Positions 14,889 through 22,793 of a stretch of DNA of 64,000 bases are shown piece by piece. Source of the stretch: Nocardioides cremeus (GTDB taxonomy: Bacteria > Actinomycetota > Actinomycetes > Propionibacteriales > Nocardioidaceae). Positions within the stretch are counted from its first letter, which is position 1. Every line of letters begins with the position of its first letter. The translations under genes were made by a program, and so were the position numbers. The notes under the pieces are model-generated. The model searched no databases and was not told the DNA's origin. It was given only the letters and a program-made list of their open reading frames with translations. The DNA lies in contig NZ_JAULSC010000001.1 of NCBI RefSeq assembly GCF_030518195.1, forward strand, positions 530,056 to 594,055, in the 5' to 3' direction.

Positions 14889-16240
14889 CCCTTGATCCTC
14901 TCGTACCTGTCGAGGGCCTCCTGGCGCTCCTCCTTGTGGTCGAGCATCGGCGCCGGGTAGCCGACCAGGTCACGGGTGTCGGCGTCGGGCTCGTGCGGGT
15001 CGGGCACCTGGTCGGGGTCGGCGAGCTCGCTGACCCACCGGCGCACGTAGGCGCCGTCGGGGTCGAAGCGCCGGCCCTGCGTGGTGGGGTTGAAGACCCG
15101 GAAGAACGGCGAGGCGTCGGTGCCGCTGCCGGCCGTCCACTGCCAGCCGTGGTTGTTGCTGGCCAGGTCGCCGTCGACGAGCCAGTGCAGGAAGTGCCGG
15201 GCGCCGTGCTGCCACTCCACGTGCAGGTCCTTGACCAGGAAGCTGGCCACGATCATCCGCAGCCGGTTGTGCATCCAGCCGGTGGCGCGCAGCTGGCGCA
15301 TCCCGGCATCGACGATCGGGAAGCCGGTGCGCCCCTCCTGCCAGGTGCTCAGCTGGTCGCCGGGCCGGTCGTAGTCGAGCCGGGCGTACTCGGGCTTGTA
15401 GTAGTCGCGGGCCGAGTCGGGACGCCGGTAGAGCACGTCGGCGTAGAACTCGCGCCACGCCAGCTCGGTGCGGTAGGTCTGCGCGCCCCTGCTGCGCCTC
15501 GCGCCCAGGTCGGCCAGCAGCGTGCGCGGGTGCACCTCGCCGTACTTCAGGTGCACCGACATCCGGCTGGTGCCGTCGCGGTCGGGCCGGTCGCGGTCGG
15601 TGTCGTAGTCGTCGACGCGGTCGAGGAACTCCTCCCACTGCCGCCGGGCCGAGGCCTCCCCGGGCTCGGGCAGCTCGAGGCCCTCGGGGACGCGCGGCTC
15701 GGGGATCTCGGTGGTGTCCTCGTCGAGCCGCAGCCACGAGACCCCGGTCGGGGCGTCGGCGGGCGCGTCCCAGCCCACGTCGTTCCAGGCCCGCGAGAAC
15801 GGGGTGAAGACCTTGTAGGGCTCGCCCGAGCCGTTGCGCACCCGGCCCGGGTCGACGGCGTACGGCGAGCCCGTGCGCACCAGCTCGACGCCGGCGTCGG
15901 CGAGCGCCTGCTCGACCGCCTCGTCGCGTTCGCGGCCGTAGGGACCGAAGTCGGCGCTGACGTGCACCCGCTCGGCGCCGACCGCCCGCGCGGCCTGCAC
16001 CACCCGGCGCACCGGGTCGCCGCGCACCACCGACAGCCCGCCCTGCCGCTCGCGCAGCGAGGCGTCGAGCGAGCGCAGCGAGCCGGCCAGGTAGGCCCGG
16101 CGGCTCGGGCCGGCCGGGCCCCACAGGCGTGGGTCGAGCACGAAGAGCGGCAGCACCTCCCCGTCGGCGCCTGCCTCGACGAGGGCCGGGTTGTCGGAGA
16201 GCCGCAGGTCGCGGCGGAACCACATCAGGCTGACCACCAC
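14885..16240 (-). CDS. phr: Deoxyribodipyrimidine photolyase
   Basis: This 451-residue flavoprotein uses blue light to split cyclobutane pyrimidine dimers. The N-terminal antenna domain begins SLMWFRRDLRLSDNPAL. The C-terminal FAD domain includes TELAWREFYADVLY, GRTGFPIVDAGMRQLRATGWMHNRLRMIVASFLVKDL and NNHGWQWTAGSGTDASPFFRVFNP, which hold the FAD-binding and electron-transfer residues of CPD photolyases. The start is the GTG read from 16240 or 16237; the ATG at 16225 would cut into strand 1. It is divergent from ideR, with a GC-rich palindrome in the gap. Confidence 0.95.
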   Translation of the reverse strand: MVVSLMWFRRDLRLSDNPALVEAGADGEVLPLFVLDPRLWGPAGPSRRAYLAGSLRSLDASLRERQGGLSVVRGDPVRRVVQAARAVGAERVHVSADFGPYGRERDEAVEQALADAGVELVRTGSPYAVDPGRVRNGSGEPYKVFTPFSRAWNDVGWDAPADAPTGVSWLRLDEDTTEIPEPRVPEGLELPEPGEASARRQWEEFLDRVDDYDTDRDRPDRDGTSRMSVHLKYGEVHPRTLLADLGARRSRGAQTYRTELAWREFYADVLYRRPDSARDYYKPEYARLDYDRPGDQLSTWQEGRTGFPIVDAGMRQLRATGWMHNRLRMIVASFLVKDLHVEWQHGARHFLHWLVDGDLASNNHGWQWTAGSGTDASPFFRVFNPTTQGRRFDPDGAYVRRWVSELADPDQVPDPHEPDADTRDLVGYPAPMLDHKEERQEALDRYERIKG

Positions 16241-16313
16241 CCGAGCGTGCCAGCGAGCCGGTGCCGCCAGCACACCCGCGCAGCACACCCGAGCGGCCGC
16301 GGCCCGCGGGACG

Positions 16314-16327
16314 GGGGTGTGCACCCC
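16314..16327. promoter_or_regulatory. Palindrome between photolyase and ideR starts
   Basis: GGGGTG-TG-CACCCC is a 6-bp inverted repeat 19 bases before the ideR GTG, in a 105-base divergent gap. It does not resemble an iron box. It may be an operator for either gene or a chance GC palindrome. Confidence 0.25.
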
Positions 16328-16345
16328 GTGGTGGACAATGGCCGG

Positions 16346-17032
16346 GTGAGCGACCTGATCGACACCACCGAGATGTACCTCCGCACGATCTACGAGCTCG
16401 TGGAGGAGGGGATCGTGCCCCTGCGTGCCCGGATCGCCGAGCGCCTGCACCAGAGCGGGCCGACGGTGTCGCAGACGGTGGCGCGCATGGAGCGCGACGG
16501 CCTGCTCACAGTCGAGGGCGACCGCCACCTCGAGCTGACCGAGGACGGGCTGCGCCTGGCGACCCGGGTGATGCGCAAGCACCGCCTGGCCGAGCGCCTG
16601 CTCATCGACGTCATCGGCCTGGAGTGGGAGCTGGTGCACGAGGAGGCGTGCCGTTGGGAGCACGTGATGTCCGAGACCGTCGAGCGCCGCCTGCTCGAGC
16701 TGCTCGACCACCCGACCGAGTCGCCGTACGGCAACCCGATCCCGGGTCTCGACGAGCTCGGCCAGACCAGCACCGTCGAGACCTTCATGAGCGGCGTCGA
16801 GTCGCTGACCAGCGCCGCGAGCCCCGAGGAGGGCCGGGTGCTGGTGCGCCGGATCTCGGAGGAGATGCAGAAGGACGAGCAGCTGATGAGCGCGCTGCGC
16901 CGCGTGGGTGCGCTGCCCGACAAGACCGTGACGATCGTGGCCACCGAGGCCGGGGTGCTGGTCGGCGCGGCCGGCGAGAGCGCCGAGATCGTGCCCGAGG
17001 CCGCCGACCACATCTTCGTGCGCAAGCTCTAG
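16346..17032 (+). CDS. ideR: Iron-dependent repressor IdeR (DtxR family)
   Basis: This 228-residue metal-dependent regulator senses Fe2+ and controls iron uptake and storage genes. It starts VSDLIDTTEMYLRTIYEL, with the helix-turn-helix in RIAERLHQSGPTVSQTVARMERDGLL. The DtxR metal ligands are in place: Met10 in TTEM, His and Glu in MRKHRLAE, and HEEACRWEH supplying His, Cys, Glu and His. A C-terminal SH3-like domain is present (DKTVTIVATEAGVLVGAA). The GTG at 16346 matches the family N-terminus exactly. The 3' end overlaps the convergent sirtuin gene by four bases. Confidence 0.93.
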   Translation: MSDLIDTTEMYLRTIYELVEEGIVPLRARIAERLHQSGPTVSQTVARMERDGLLTVEGDRHLELTEDGLRLATRVMRKHRLAERLLIDVIGLEWELVHEEACRWEHVMSETVERRLLELLDHPTESPYGNPIPGLDELGQTSTVETFMSGVESLTSAASPEEGRVLVRRISEEMQKDEQLMSALRRVGALPDKTVTIVATEAGVLVGAAGESAEIVPEAADHIFVRKL

Positions 17033-17916
17033 GCCGAGGCCGCCTCGGCGCGCAGGTCGGCCAGGGCGGTGAGGAACTCGCTGCACCCCGCGTGCACCGT
17101 GTGCGTGGCCAGGTCGTCGCCGCGGGTCGCGCCGCGGTTGAGCACCACGACTGGGGTGCCGGCCTTGGCGGCGCGCTTGACGAAGCGCAGCCCGCTCATC
17201 ACCGTCAGGCTGGAGCCGGCCACCAGCAGCGCGCCGCCGCTCGGCTCGAGCGCCTCGACGGCCTCGTAGCAGCGCGCCACCCGCGCCGGCGGCACGTTCT
17301 CGCCGAAGAAGACCACGTCGGGCTTGAGCAGCCCACCGCACTCGCAGTCGGGCACGACGAAGCCGTCGGTCTCCTCGAGGGCCACGTCGCCGTCGGGGTT
17401 GCTGGTCACGTCGGCGTGCTGCTCGGCGAAGCCGGGGTTGAGCGCGGTCAGGCGCTGGTGCAGCTCGGCGCGTGAGCTGGTGGCGCGGCACGAGAGGCAC
17501 ACCACGTCGGCGATCCGGCCGTGCAGGGCGACCAGGCTGGGGGTGCCGACCCGCTCGTGGAGGCCGTCGACGTTCTGGGTGATCACCAGGTCGGCGCCCA
17601 GCCGGGCGACCGCGCCGTGGCCCGGGTTGGGCTCGGCGTGCCGCATCCGTCCCCAGCCGAGGTGGCTGCGGGCCCAGTAGCGACGCCGCGGGCCCGGCCC
17701 GGAGACGAACTCCTGGTAGGTCATCGGGGTGCGCCGCGGGGCGCCCGGTCCGCGGTAGTCGGGGATGCCCGAGTCGGTGGACAGCCCGGCCCCGGTGAGC
17801 ACCACCAGCGGCCGGTCGACCAGCAGCGCCAGCGGCGCGTCGTACGCCGTCGCGGGCATGGTCGCGGGCATGGTCGCGGGCGTGGCCGTGGTCGTGGTGG
17901 CGGGGGCGAGGCTCAC
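17029..17916 (-). CDS. NAD-dependent protein deacylase, sirtuin (Sir2) family
   Basis: This 295-residue enzyme removes acyl groups from lysines with NAD+. Family motifs in order: GAGLSTDSGIPDYRGP (NAD binding), TQNVDGLHERVG, ALHGRIADVVC (catalytic His), the zinc ligands CLSC and DCECGG, FFGENVP and VAGSSLTVMSG. The N-terminus carries a short duplication encoding repeated Met-Pro-Ala-Thr, from a 15-base direct repeat at about 17854-17886. The GTG start at 17916 overlaps the stop of the upstream DUF2277 gene (GTGA); an internal Met after the repeat is possible. Confidence 0.92.
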   Translation of the reverse strand: MSLAPATTTTATPATMPATMPATAYDAPLALLVDRPLVVLTGAGLSTDSGIPDYRGPGAPRRTPMTYQEFVSGPGPRRRYWARSHLGWGRMRHAEPNPGHGAVARLGADLVITQNVDGLHERVGTPSLVALHGRIADVVCLSCRATSSRAELHQRLTALNPGFAEQHADVTSNPDGDVALEETDGFVVPDCECGGLLKPDVVFFGENVPPARVARCYEAVEALEPSGGALLVAGSSLTVMSGLRFVKRAAKAGTPVVVLNRGATRGDDLATHTVHAGCSEFLTALADLRAEAASA

Positions 17917-18182
17917 CGGGCGTACCGCTCCGCGGCCCGGGCCCGCGCCTTGGCGGCCTCGACCTCGCGGTCCTTGGGCGGCGCGGTGGTGACCAGCGCG
18001 TCGAGCAGGTGGCGGGTGGCCTCAGCGACCTCGGCGACGGCCCGGTCGAAGGCGGCCTGGTTGGCCTGCGACGGCTTGGTGGACCCGCTGACCTTGCGCA
18101 CGTACTGCAGCGCCGCGGCCTCGACCTCGTCGGTGCTCGCCGGCGGCTCGAAGTTGTGGAGCTGGCGGATGTTGCGGCACAT
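17913..18182 (-). CDS. DUF2277 family protein
   Basis: The 89-residue protein begins MCRNIRQLHNFEPPAS and continues EVEAAALQYVRKVSGSTKPSQANQAAFDRAVAEVAEATRHLLDALVT. This matches the DUF2277 family, small helical actinobacterial proteins of unknown function. The ATG at 18182 fits the family start; a GTG six bases earlier would add two residues. It is translationally coupled (GTGA) to the sirtuin gene, but no functional link is known. Confidence 0.8.
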   Translation of the reverse strand: MCRNIRQLHNFEPPASTDEVEAAALQYVRKVSGSTKPSQANQAAFDRAVAEVAEATRHLLDALVTTAPPKDREVEAAKARARAAERYAR

Positions 18183-18254
18183 GCCCACGAGAGTACGTCG
18201 CCGTCACGTGGACCGGTGCTGACGCGAGGCGGGTGCTGCTGGTTCGATGGGCCC

Positions 18255-19466
18255 ATGGCTGCCACCCCTGATCCCGCCTCCCGATCCGAGCGCGAGCACG
18301 ACCTGGTGCTGCTCGGCGCCACCGGCTTCACCGGTCGGCTGACCGCGGAGTACCTGGCGCGCAACGCCCCCGCCGGCCTGCGCTGGGCCCTGGCCGGGCG
18401 CAACCCGGAGAAGCTGGCCGGCGTGCGCGACGACCTGGCCGCCATCGACCCGGCGCTGGCCGAGCTGCCGCTGGTGACCGCCGACTCGGGCGACGCCGCG
18501 TCGCTGGCCGCCCTGGCCGGCAGCACCCGCGTCGTGATCACCACCGTCGGGCCCTACCTCGAGCACGGCGAGCCGCTGGTGGCCGCCTGTGCCGCGGCGG
18601 GCACCGACTACGTCGACCTCACCGGCGAGCCCGAGTTCGTCGACCGGATGTTCCTGGCCCACCACGAGAGCGCCGAGCGCACCGGCGCTCGCATCGTGCA
18701 CGCCTGCGGCTTCGACTCGATCCCCCACGACCTGGGGGCCTGGTACACCGTCCAGCAGCTCCAGGCCAGCGGCCCGGTCACGGTGCGCGGCGTGGTGCGC
18801 GCCTCGGGCACCTTCTCGGGCGGCACCTTCCACTCCGCGATGGGGGCGACCTCGCGGATGAAGCAGACCCGCGAGGCCGCCAAGCAGCGCCGCGAGGTCG
18901 AGGCGCGCCCCGAGGGCCGGCGCAGCCGCGCGGTCGCGGGCAAGCCGCACCGCGACGGCGAGCTGGGCTACTACCTGCTGCCACTGCCCACGCTCGACCC
19001 GATGGTGGTCGCGCGCAGCGGGGCCGCGATCGACTCCTACGGCCCCGACTTCCGCTACTCCCACTACATCGGCACCAAGACGCTGCGCTACGCGCTGGGC
19101 GGGATGGCCGGCCTGGTCGGGATCGGCGTGGCCGCGCAGGTCCCGCCCGTGCGCAACCTGCTCAAGAGCCGCATCAAGCAGGGCGAGGGGCCCTCGCCGG
19201 CGCGCCGGGAGAAGAGCTGGTTCACCGTCGACTTCATCGGCGAGGGCGACGGGCGCACCATCCACACCCGGGTCTCCGGCGGCGACCCCGGCTACGGCGA
19301 GACCTCCAAGATGCTCGCGGAGTCGGCGCGGTGCCTGCTCCACGACGACAACCCGACCACCGCCGGCTGCGTGACCACCGCGCAGGCGATGGGGGAGAAC
19401 CTGACCGCCCGGCTGATGGCGGCCGGCATCCGCTTCGAGACGGTCGAGGCCCAGCGCGAGGGCTGA
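18255..19466 (+). CDS. Saccharopine dehydrogenase-like oxidoreductase
   Basis: This 403-residue protein has an N-terminal Rossmann fold (HDLVLLGATGFTGRLTAEYLARN, about residues 15-37) followed by RWALAGRNPEKL and VVITTVGPYLEHGEPLVAACAAAGTDYVDLTGEPEFV, the pattern of the saccharopine dehydrogenase-like family (trans-acting enoyl reductase-type proteins, Rv2449c-like). Lysine metabolism is unlikely; mycobacterial relatives act in or near lipid biosynthesis. The ATG at 18255 is used; an in-frame ATG at 18246 would add three residues. It is a stand-alone gene. Confidence 0.82.
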   Translation: MAATPDPASRSEREHDLVLLGATGFTGRLTAEYLARNAPAGLRWALAGRNPEKLAGVRDDLAAIDPALAELPLVTADSGDAASLAALAGSTRVVITTVGPYLEHGEPLVAACAAAGTDYVDLTGEPEFVDRMFLAHHESAERTGARIVHACGFDSIPHDLGAWYTVQQLQASGPVTVRGVVRASGTFSGGTFHSAMGATSRMKQTREAAKQRREVEARPEGRRSRAVAGKPHRDGELGYYLLPLPTLDPMVVARSGAAIDSYGPDFRYSHYIGTKTLRYALGGMAGLVGIGVAAQVPPVRNLLKSRIKQGEGPSPARREKSWFTVDFIGEGDGRTIHTRVSGGDPGYGETSKMLAESARCLLHDDNPTTAGCVTTAQAMGENLTARLMAAGIRFETVEAQREG

Positions 19467-19518
19467 GCGGACCGCGCGGGGCGCGGCCTGGCCGGGACTG
19501 TCGGTGCGCTGCGGCAAG

Positions 19519-20613
19519 ATGGTCCTCGTGCCTCCCCGCCTGTCCACCGCCCCGCTCACCACGCCGGCGGCCGCCGACGCGGCGGCCCGGGCGGCGGTGT
19601 TCCCGCGGGTGCGCTGGATGGGCTCGAAGCACAAGCTGCTGCCGCACCTGGCCCAGGCCTTCGCCGACATCGCGCCGGCCGCGGGCCCGGGGTCGGCCCT
19701 CGACGCCTTCAGCGGCTCGGGCGTGGTCTCCTACCTGCTCAAGCACCAGGGCTGGTCGGTGCACAGCAACGACTACCTCGGCTTCCCCGGCGTGGTGGCC
19801 AGCGCCGGTGTGGTCAACCACGACACCGTGCTCTCCGGCGACGACGTGGAGCGCATCCTGGGCCCGGCCGCCGACGAGCGCGACTTCGTGCGGCGCACCT
19901 TCACCGGCGTCTACTTCACCCCCGACGACCTGGCCTTCCTCGACTCGGCCTGGAGCCACATCGACACGATGAGCGGCGGGGGGCGCGCGGTCGCGATCGC
20001 CGCGCTGTGCCTGGCCGCCGCCCGCAAGCAGCCCCGCGGGGTCTTCACGCTCACCGGCGACCTGAGCCGCTACGACGACGGCCGGCGTGACCTGCGGCTG
20101 AGCCTGCGCGAGCACTTCGTCGAGCGGGTCGCCGACTACAACGCCGCCGTCTTCGCCGGGCCGCGCGAGTGCACTGTCTCCTCGCTCGAGGTCGGCGAGC
20201 TGCCGCAGCGTCGCCACGACCTGGTCTACCTCGACCCGCCGTACGCGCCGCCGGCCGACGACAACGACTACACCAAGCGCTTCCACTTCCTCGAGGGGCT
20301 CTCGCGCTACTGGGTCGGCGACACGATCATGTGGGACACCAAGAGCCGCAAGCTGCCCAAGCGGGTCACCAAGTACTCCTCGCGACGCACCATCGAGGAG
20401 GCCTTCCGCGAGGTCTTCAAGCAGTTCCACGACTCGCCGCTGGTGCTGTCCTACTCCTCCAACGCGCTGCCCGACCTCGAGACGCTGGTGCGGCTGCTGC
20501 GCGAGGTCAAGGACGAGGTGGAGGTGCGCCGGGTGCCGCACACCTACCACTACGGCACCCACCGCGCCGCCGTGCGCCGCTCGGTCGACGAGTACCTCTT
20601 CCTCGCCCGATGA
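19519..20613 (+). CDS. D12-class DNA adenine N6-methyltransferase (modification subunit)
   Basis: This 364-residue enzyme methylates adenine within a specific DNA site. RVRWMGSKHKLLPHL (about residues 31-45) and DAFSGSGVVSYLLKHQGWSVHSND form the SAM-binding motifs of the D12 class, and YLDPPYA contains the catalytic DPPY at residues 239-242. The recognition sequence cannot be predicted. The stop overlaps the next gene's ATG (ATGA), and that gene encodes a probable restriction nuclease, so the pair looks like a type II restriction-modification system. Starts at ATG 19519 or GTG 19528 are possible. Confidence 0.88.
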   Translation: MVLVPPRLSTAPLTTPAAADAAARAAVFPRVRWMGSKHKLLPHLAQAFADIAPAAGPGSALDAFSGSGVVSYLLKHQGWSVHSNDYLGFPGVVASAGVVNHDTVLSGDDVERILGPAADERDFVRRTFTGVYFTPDDLAFLDSAWSHIDTMSGGGRAVAIAALCLAAARKQPRGVFTLTGDLSRYDDGRRDLRLSLREHFVERVADYNAAVFAGPRECTVSSLEVGELPQRRHDLVYLDPPYAPPADDNDYTKRFHFLEGLSRYWVGDTIMWDTKSRKLPKRVTKYSSRRTIEEAFREVFKQFHDSPLVLSYSSNALPDLETLVRLLREVKDEVEVRRVPHTYHYGTHRAAVRRSVDEYLFLAR

Positions 20614-21551
20614 CGGGCCCCGACACGGGCGCGATGCAGGCCTACCTGGGTCGGCTGCGGCGCCTGACCACCCACGTCGCGGTCGACGAGTCCTCCGAGC
20701 AGGCCGACGCGATCGTGGCCGCCGGGGCCAGCCTCGGCGAGCTCGACGAGATCTCGGTCGAGTCGCTGACCCGGTGGGTGCGGGACCGCCCGGCCGACGT
20801 CTACGCGCTCGGGCTGAGCGTGGGCTTGTCGCAGGAGAAGCTGAAGAACCTGCTGCGCGTCGCCTTCGGCACCACGTCGTGGGTCAAGGCGGTCGCCGCC
20901 GACGCCCGAGGGGTCGTGGTCTGGCTCGACGAGGAGTTCGGGCTGCTGGAGACCCTCGAGGCCCAGCGGCACCGCACCTACACCTTCGGCGACGTGCTGG
21001 CCGCGCGCGGCACCAGCCGCCAGACCGCGAGCCGGGCCGGGGTGGCCGGCAAGCTGATCGAGGACGCCGTCGAGCAGATCGTGCGCGACCTGGGCCTGCC
21101 CTACGAGATGCGCGGGCGCTTCGTCGGGCGCAACGGCGACACCGGCCCGGCCGACCTCGCGGTGCCCGGCTTCGACGACGCGCTGATCGCGGTGGCCTGC
21201 AAGGGCTTCGACTCCACCGGCTCCAAGCTCACCGCGGCCGTCACCGAGGTGATGGACATGGCGAACGTGTCCTTCGCCCACCAGTACGTGCTGGCCGTCG
21301 TCGACGGCATCGGCTGGCTCAGCCGCCAGGGCGACTTCCGGCGGATGCACGCCCTGCTCGAGCAGCACCGCATCGACGGCCTCTACGCCCTGGCCGACCT
21401 CGACGCCTTCCGCGCCGACCTGCACGCGGCCGCTGTGCGCCACGGGCTGCTGGAGGGTCCGCTGCCCGACGGCCCGGGGGTCAGCGTGCCCGGGGAGGCG
21501 CTGGCGGCCCGGGTCGAGAAGCCCGACGCCCAGCTGCACCTCGACCTCTGA
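20610..21551 (+). CDS. Probable type II restriction endonuclease (cognate of the D12 methylase)
   Basis: The 313-residue protein has a helical N-terminal half and a C-terminal segment GPADLAVPGF (Asp182) followed by ALIAVACKGFDSTGSKLTAA (Lys198). This has the spacing of a PD-(D/E)xK nuclease core and the A/G-T-G-S-K tail seen in several type II enzymes. The position expected to be Glu/Asp is Ala196, which is odd (see findings). It is translationally coupled to the methyltransferase gene, so methylase is made first. No specificity can be read. There is no C protein gene nearby. Confidence 0.68.
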   Translation: MTGPDTGAMQAYLGRLRRLTTHVAVDESSEQADAIVAAGASLGELDEISVESLTRWVRDRPADVYALGLSVGLSQEKLKNLLRVAFGTTSWVKAVAADARGVVVWLDEEFGLLETLEAQRHRTYTFGDVLAARGTSRQTASRAGVAGKLIEDAVEQIVRDLGLPYEMRGRFVGRNGDTGPADLAVPGFDDALIAVACKGFDSTGSKLTAAVTEVMDMANVSFAHQYVLAVVDGIGWLSRQGDFRRMHALLEQHRIDGLYALADLDAFRADLHAAAVRHGLLEGPLPDGPGVSVPGEALAARVEKPDAQLHLDL

Positions 21552-21567
21552 GACCTGGCGAGCGGGC

Positions 21568-22041
21568 TCATCCGGTGGTTGCGGCCCCCGGCGGCCCGGG
21601 CCACACGTAGGGCAGGTCGTCCGGCACGTCGGGGAACTGCGGGCGGTAGTGCTCCGGGTCCTTGCGCACCAGCGCCGAGCGGTGGCTGAGGTGGAAGTCG
21701 TCGTCGCCGAGCCACGGCGGCAGGGCCCCGGCCGCCGCCAGCGCGGCCTGGTCGCGGACCTCGTGCACCCCGGCCGCCGCGAGGTCGCTGACCAGCGAGG
21801 CGGCACAGGTGTCGGCGCGCCCCTCCTCGACCCACACCGCGCAGCACGTCAACGAGTAGCGTCCCAGCGCCTCGAGGTGGCCCCGCCACATGAGCACCGC
21901 CGGGTGCCGTCGCCACCCGTAGCCCTCCACGGTCAGGCCACGCACCACCTGGAGACACTCCACCCGCTGCTTGCCCAGGCGGCGGGCGTCGAGCGAGCGT
22001 GCCGAGCGCTCGAAGTCGGCGTACGGGAGGAACGTCTGCAT
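21568..22041 (-). CDS. MSMEG_6728-like conserved protein (pyrimidine-dimer glycosylase-like)
   Basis: The 157-residue product begins MQTFLPYADFERSARSLDARRLGKQRVE and continues with HPAVLMWRGHLEALGRYS and a C-terminal SHRSALVRKDPEHYRPQFPDVPDDLPYVWP. The N-terminal Leu-Asp-x-x-Arg-Leu-Gly-Lys-Gln-Arg pattern is characteristic of a small conserved family sometimes likened to T4 endonuclease V-type pyrimidine-dimer glycosylases. The activity has not been shown to my knowledge. The ATG at 22041 is used. It converges with the restriction gene and diverges from zur. Confidence 0.6.
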   Translation of the reverse strand: MQTFLPYADFERSARSLDARRLGKQRVECLQVVRGLTVEGYGWRRHPAVLMWRGHLEALGRYSLTCCAVWVEEGRADTCAASLVSDLAAAGVHEVRDQAALAAAGALPPWLGDDDFHLSHRSALVRKDPEHYRPQFPDVPDDLPYVWPGPPGAATTG

Positions 22042-22116
22042 GCCCACCACGCTGCCGCGACGGGGCGCTCGCCCGCTTCACCCGGGGCTGCCCGGGCACG
22101 TCCTAGACTCCACGCC

Positions 22117-22530
22117 ATGGCCGAGCGCACCGGGACCGACGTACGCCGCTCGACCCGCCAGCGCACCCTCGTGCGTGACCTGGTCGGTGAGCTCGACTCG
22201 TTGCGCAGCGCCCAGGAGATCCATGCCCTGCTGCGCGAGCGGGGCGAGAGCGTGGGGCTCTCGACGGTCTACCGGGCCCTGCAGGCGCTCGCCGAGGACG
22301 ACGAGGTCGACGTGGTGCGCAACGAGCAGGGCGAGGTGCTCTACCGCCAGTGCAGCGTCAAGCACCACCACCACCTCGTGTGCCGCTCGTGCGGGCGAGC
22401 GGTCGAGCTGGTCGGCCCGACCGTCGAGCGGTGGGCCGACCAGGCCGCGTCCGAGCACGGCTTCACCGACGTCACCCACACCGTCGAGCTCTTCGGGGTC
22501 TGCCCGCGCTGCGCGGCCGCCGCCCAGTAG
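22117..22530 (+). CDS. zur: Fur-family zinc uptake regulator (Zur/FurB)
   Basis: This 137-residue Fur-family repressor has the DNA-binding helix region SAQEIHALLRERGESVGLSTVYRALQALAEDDEVDVV, the metal-site loop RQCSVKHHHHLVCRSCG and a C-terminal second pair, FGVCPRC, giving the structural Cys4 zinc site. The His-rich HHHH plus LVCRSCGRAVEL pattern and the short C-terminus match actinobacterial Zur (FurB) better than FurA, which lies next to katG. With zinc it would repress zinc uptake genes. No ArsR partner lies next to it. Transcription ends at the hairpin before tRNA-Arg. Confidence 0.82.
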   Translation: MAERTGTDVRRSTRQRTLVRDLVGELDSLRSAQEIHALLRERGESVGLSTVYRALQALAEDDEVDVVRNEQGEVLYRQCSVKHHHHLVCRSCGRAVELVGPTVERWADQAASEHGFTDVTHTVELFGVCPRCAAAAQ

Positions 22531-22561
22531 CCCGCGCCCTCGACCGAGTACGCCTCGCCGG

Positions 22562-22613
22562 TTCGTCGATCGTTCGATCAACGGACCGGCGGATTGATCG
22601 ACCGGTCGACGAA
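22562..22613. terminator. Hairpin between zur and tRNA-Arg
   Basis: Two 20-base arms (22562-22581 and 22594-22613) pair at 16 positions: TTCGTCGA and TCGATCAA flank a 4-base internal loop on each side, and the apical loop is 12 bases. It lies 31 bases after the zur stop and 10 bases past the 3' end of the minus-strand tRNA, so it can end both transcripts. Confidence 0.7.
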
Positions 22614-22623
22614 CGGAGAAGGG

Positions 22624-22696
22624 TGCCCCAGGCAGGAGTCGAACCTGCGACCTTTCGCTTAGGAGGCGGCTGCTCTATCCGCTGAGCTACTGGGGC
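22624..22696 (-). tRNA. tRNA-Arg (anticodon CCT)
   Basis: Read on the minus strand: acceptor GCCCCAG, D arm GCTC-AGCGGATA-GAGC, anticodon loop CTCCTAA (anticodon CCT, reading AGG), T arm GCAGG-TTCGACT-CCTGC, acceptor CTGGGGC and discriminator A; 73 bases. CCA is not encoded (A is followed by CCC). The anticodon stem is weak: GCCGC against GCGAA gives only three pairs next to the loop, with C-A and G-A mismatches at its base. Confidence 0.93.
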
Positions 22697-22793
22697 CGCG
22701 TCGCCATTTTGGCAGCACGGCGCGCTCCGCACGAAAGCAGGGCCCGCGCGGGGCGGCCGTGCTGCAGGTAAAGAGATCGGCGATGATGGGGCG

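Noticed and set aside
16314..16327. Iron box for IdeR autoregulation
   Set aside because: The palindrome is GGGGTG-TG-CACCCC and does not resemble the AT-rich DtxR/IdeR consensus.
14885..18544. Possible giant minus-strand protein extending the photolyase frame
   Set aside because: Only the part from 16240 down is photolyase. The upstream extension is antisense to ideR and in another frame of the sirtuin gene.
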